From positions 467,672 through 531,671 of the forward strand of contig JAVYNU010000001.1 of the NCBI GenBank assembly GCA_038735125.1: DNA of 64,000 nucleotides, in the 5' to 3' direction. Position 1 is the first letter of the stretch; every line of letters starts with the position of its first letter. Shown in pieces: positions 63,358 through 64,000 of this stretch. Made by a program: the position numbers and the translations under genes. The notes beneath the pieces were generated by a model. That model did not search any database. It was not told the DNA's origin and was given only the letters and a program-made list of their open reading frames with translations. The DNA comes from Ignisphaera sp. (GTDB lineage: Archaea; Thermoproteota; Thermoprotei_A; Sulfolobales; Ignisphaeraceae).

Positions 63358-64000
63358 TTGAGTTACCTAATGAGGGTACAGAATCTATCTGTCTATTACT
63401 CGAAAATTAGAGTACTCAACAACATCAACCTAGATGTAATACAAGGAGAGACTATAGCCTTAGTTGGTGAAAGTGGTTGTGGTAAAACAACCCTAGCTAA
63501 TGTTATCCTAAGAACATTACCAGAGATAGCGTATGTAGATAATAACTCGAAGGTGCTGTACAAGCTTGGAAATAACTATGTAGAAATACTACATCTTCCA
63601 CACATGCTGTTTAGAACACAAATCCGATGGAAGGAGATTTCTATGGTTCCTCAAAGTGCTTTGAACGCTCTTAATCCTACTATAAAGATAAGGGATCATT
63701 TTATAGAGACTGCGAAGGCTCATGGTTTTAGTGATAAGGGTGAGGTTTTGGAGAGGGCTAGGTTTTTGTTGGAGTCTGTCAAGCTTGATGCTGATAGGGT
63801 TCTTAATATGTATCCTATTGAGCTTTCTGGCGGCATGAAGCAGAGAACTTTAATTGCTTTAGCATTATTTTTAAATCCTAAATTTGTTATTCTTGATGAG
63901 CCTACAACAGCTTTGGATGTGTTGACGCAAAGAGAAATAATATTGTTGCTGAAGGATCTAAAGAATAAAATGGGTTTGACCTATATGCTTATAACCCACG
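63358..64000 (+). CDS. Dpp/Opp-type ABC ATPase (DppD-like), partial
   Basis: TTG 63358 opens a frame that runs off the window after 214 codons. Walker A GESGCGKTT is at 37-45, the Q-loop in VPQSALNALNP, the signature LSGGMKQR and Walker B FVILDEPT follow, and the H-loop ITH is the last visible residue group. It powers the permease pair upstream and could also serve the pair at 46968-48852, which lacks an ATPase. Confidence 0.93.
   Translation, partial: MSYLMRVQNLSVYYSKIRVLNNINLDVIQGETIALVGESGCGKTTLANVILRTLPEIAYVDNNSKVLYKLGNNYVEILHLPHMLFRTQIRWKEISMVPQSALNALNPTIKIRDHFIETAKAHGFSDKGEVLERARFLLESVKLDADRVLNMYPIELSGGMKQRTLIALALFLNPKFVILDEPTTALDVLTQREIILLLKDLKNKMGLTYMLITH

Noticed and set aside
1-64000. 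CRISPR array or rRNA genes
   Set aside because: No regularly spaced repeat series and no rRNA-like conserved stretches were seen while reading through the window.

Overview
The window looks like a chromosome segment of a hyperthermophilic crenarchaeon (Thermoproteota, Desulfurococcales/Ignisphaera-like; genus not provable from sequence alone). The evidence is archaeal information-processing genes (aIF5A, SRP54, Rpo4, Rpo11, TFS, Csl4, eL21, uL16/L10e, eS1, Pus10, Dph2, METTL5-type methyltransferase), the Mre11-Rad50-HerA-XPB repair set, CDP-archaeol synthase, a four-subunit pyruvate:ferredoxin oxidoreductase and GatCAB. DNA is AT-rich. Many genes have a GGTGA-type ribosome binding site 5-8 nt before ATG, GTG or TTG, and promoters carry TTTATA/TTTAAA boxes.

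Layout. 0.3-12.7 kb: tRNA-Val and a dense information-processing block; on the plus strand aIF5A-SRP54-Pus10-eL21-Rpo4-DUF655-KsgA-HemK-TrmJ-L10e-Dph2-METTL5-Csl4-DUF2067-Rpo11, then a gene split by a -1 frame change. 12.7-24 kb: GatBAC, an alanine dehydrogenase/ornithine cyclodeaminase family enzyme, a glycerophosphodiesterase, several small conserved proteins, Dph6 (apparent AUA start) and CarS. 24-40 kb: PorGDAB, the convergent Rad50-Mre11-HerA-XPB operon, asparaginase-like Ntn hydrolase, Hsp20, PAC2, ThiDN, eS1, a GlmU-like sugar nucleotidyltransferase and tRNA-Gly.

40.0-42.75 kb is a decayed integrated element. It begins at tRNA-Gly(GCC), ends in a degenerate copy of that tRNA's 3' end, and holds a truncated HTH ORF, a disrupted chymotrypsin-like protease and a membrane-anchored surface protein translationally coupled to it.

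43-64 kb is a plant-polysaccharide utilisation island. It contains two substrate-binding proteins, an oligosaccharide/peptide-type permease pair, a surface-anchored GH12-family glucanase homologue, a xylose-isomerase-like TIM barrel protein, an intracellular FG-GAP protein, an intracellular GH28 polygalacturonase, a surface-anchored PL11 rhamnogalacturonan lyase, an alkaline-phosphatase-superfamily hydrolase, a probable beta-propeller protein and a second Dpp-type ABC transporter whose first ATPase runs off the window. The inferred logic is that polymer is cut at the cell surface by Thr-rich-stalk, C-terminally anchored enzymes, captured by similarly anchored binding proteins, imported by Dpp-type transporters and finished in the cytoplasm. 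The binding protein and the GH12 homologue share a perfect 136-bp repeat encoding their membrane anchor. No rRNA, CRISPR array or intact insertion sequence was seen.
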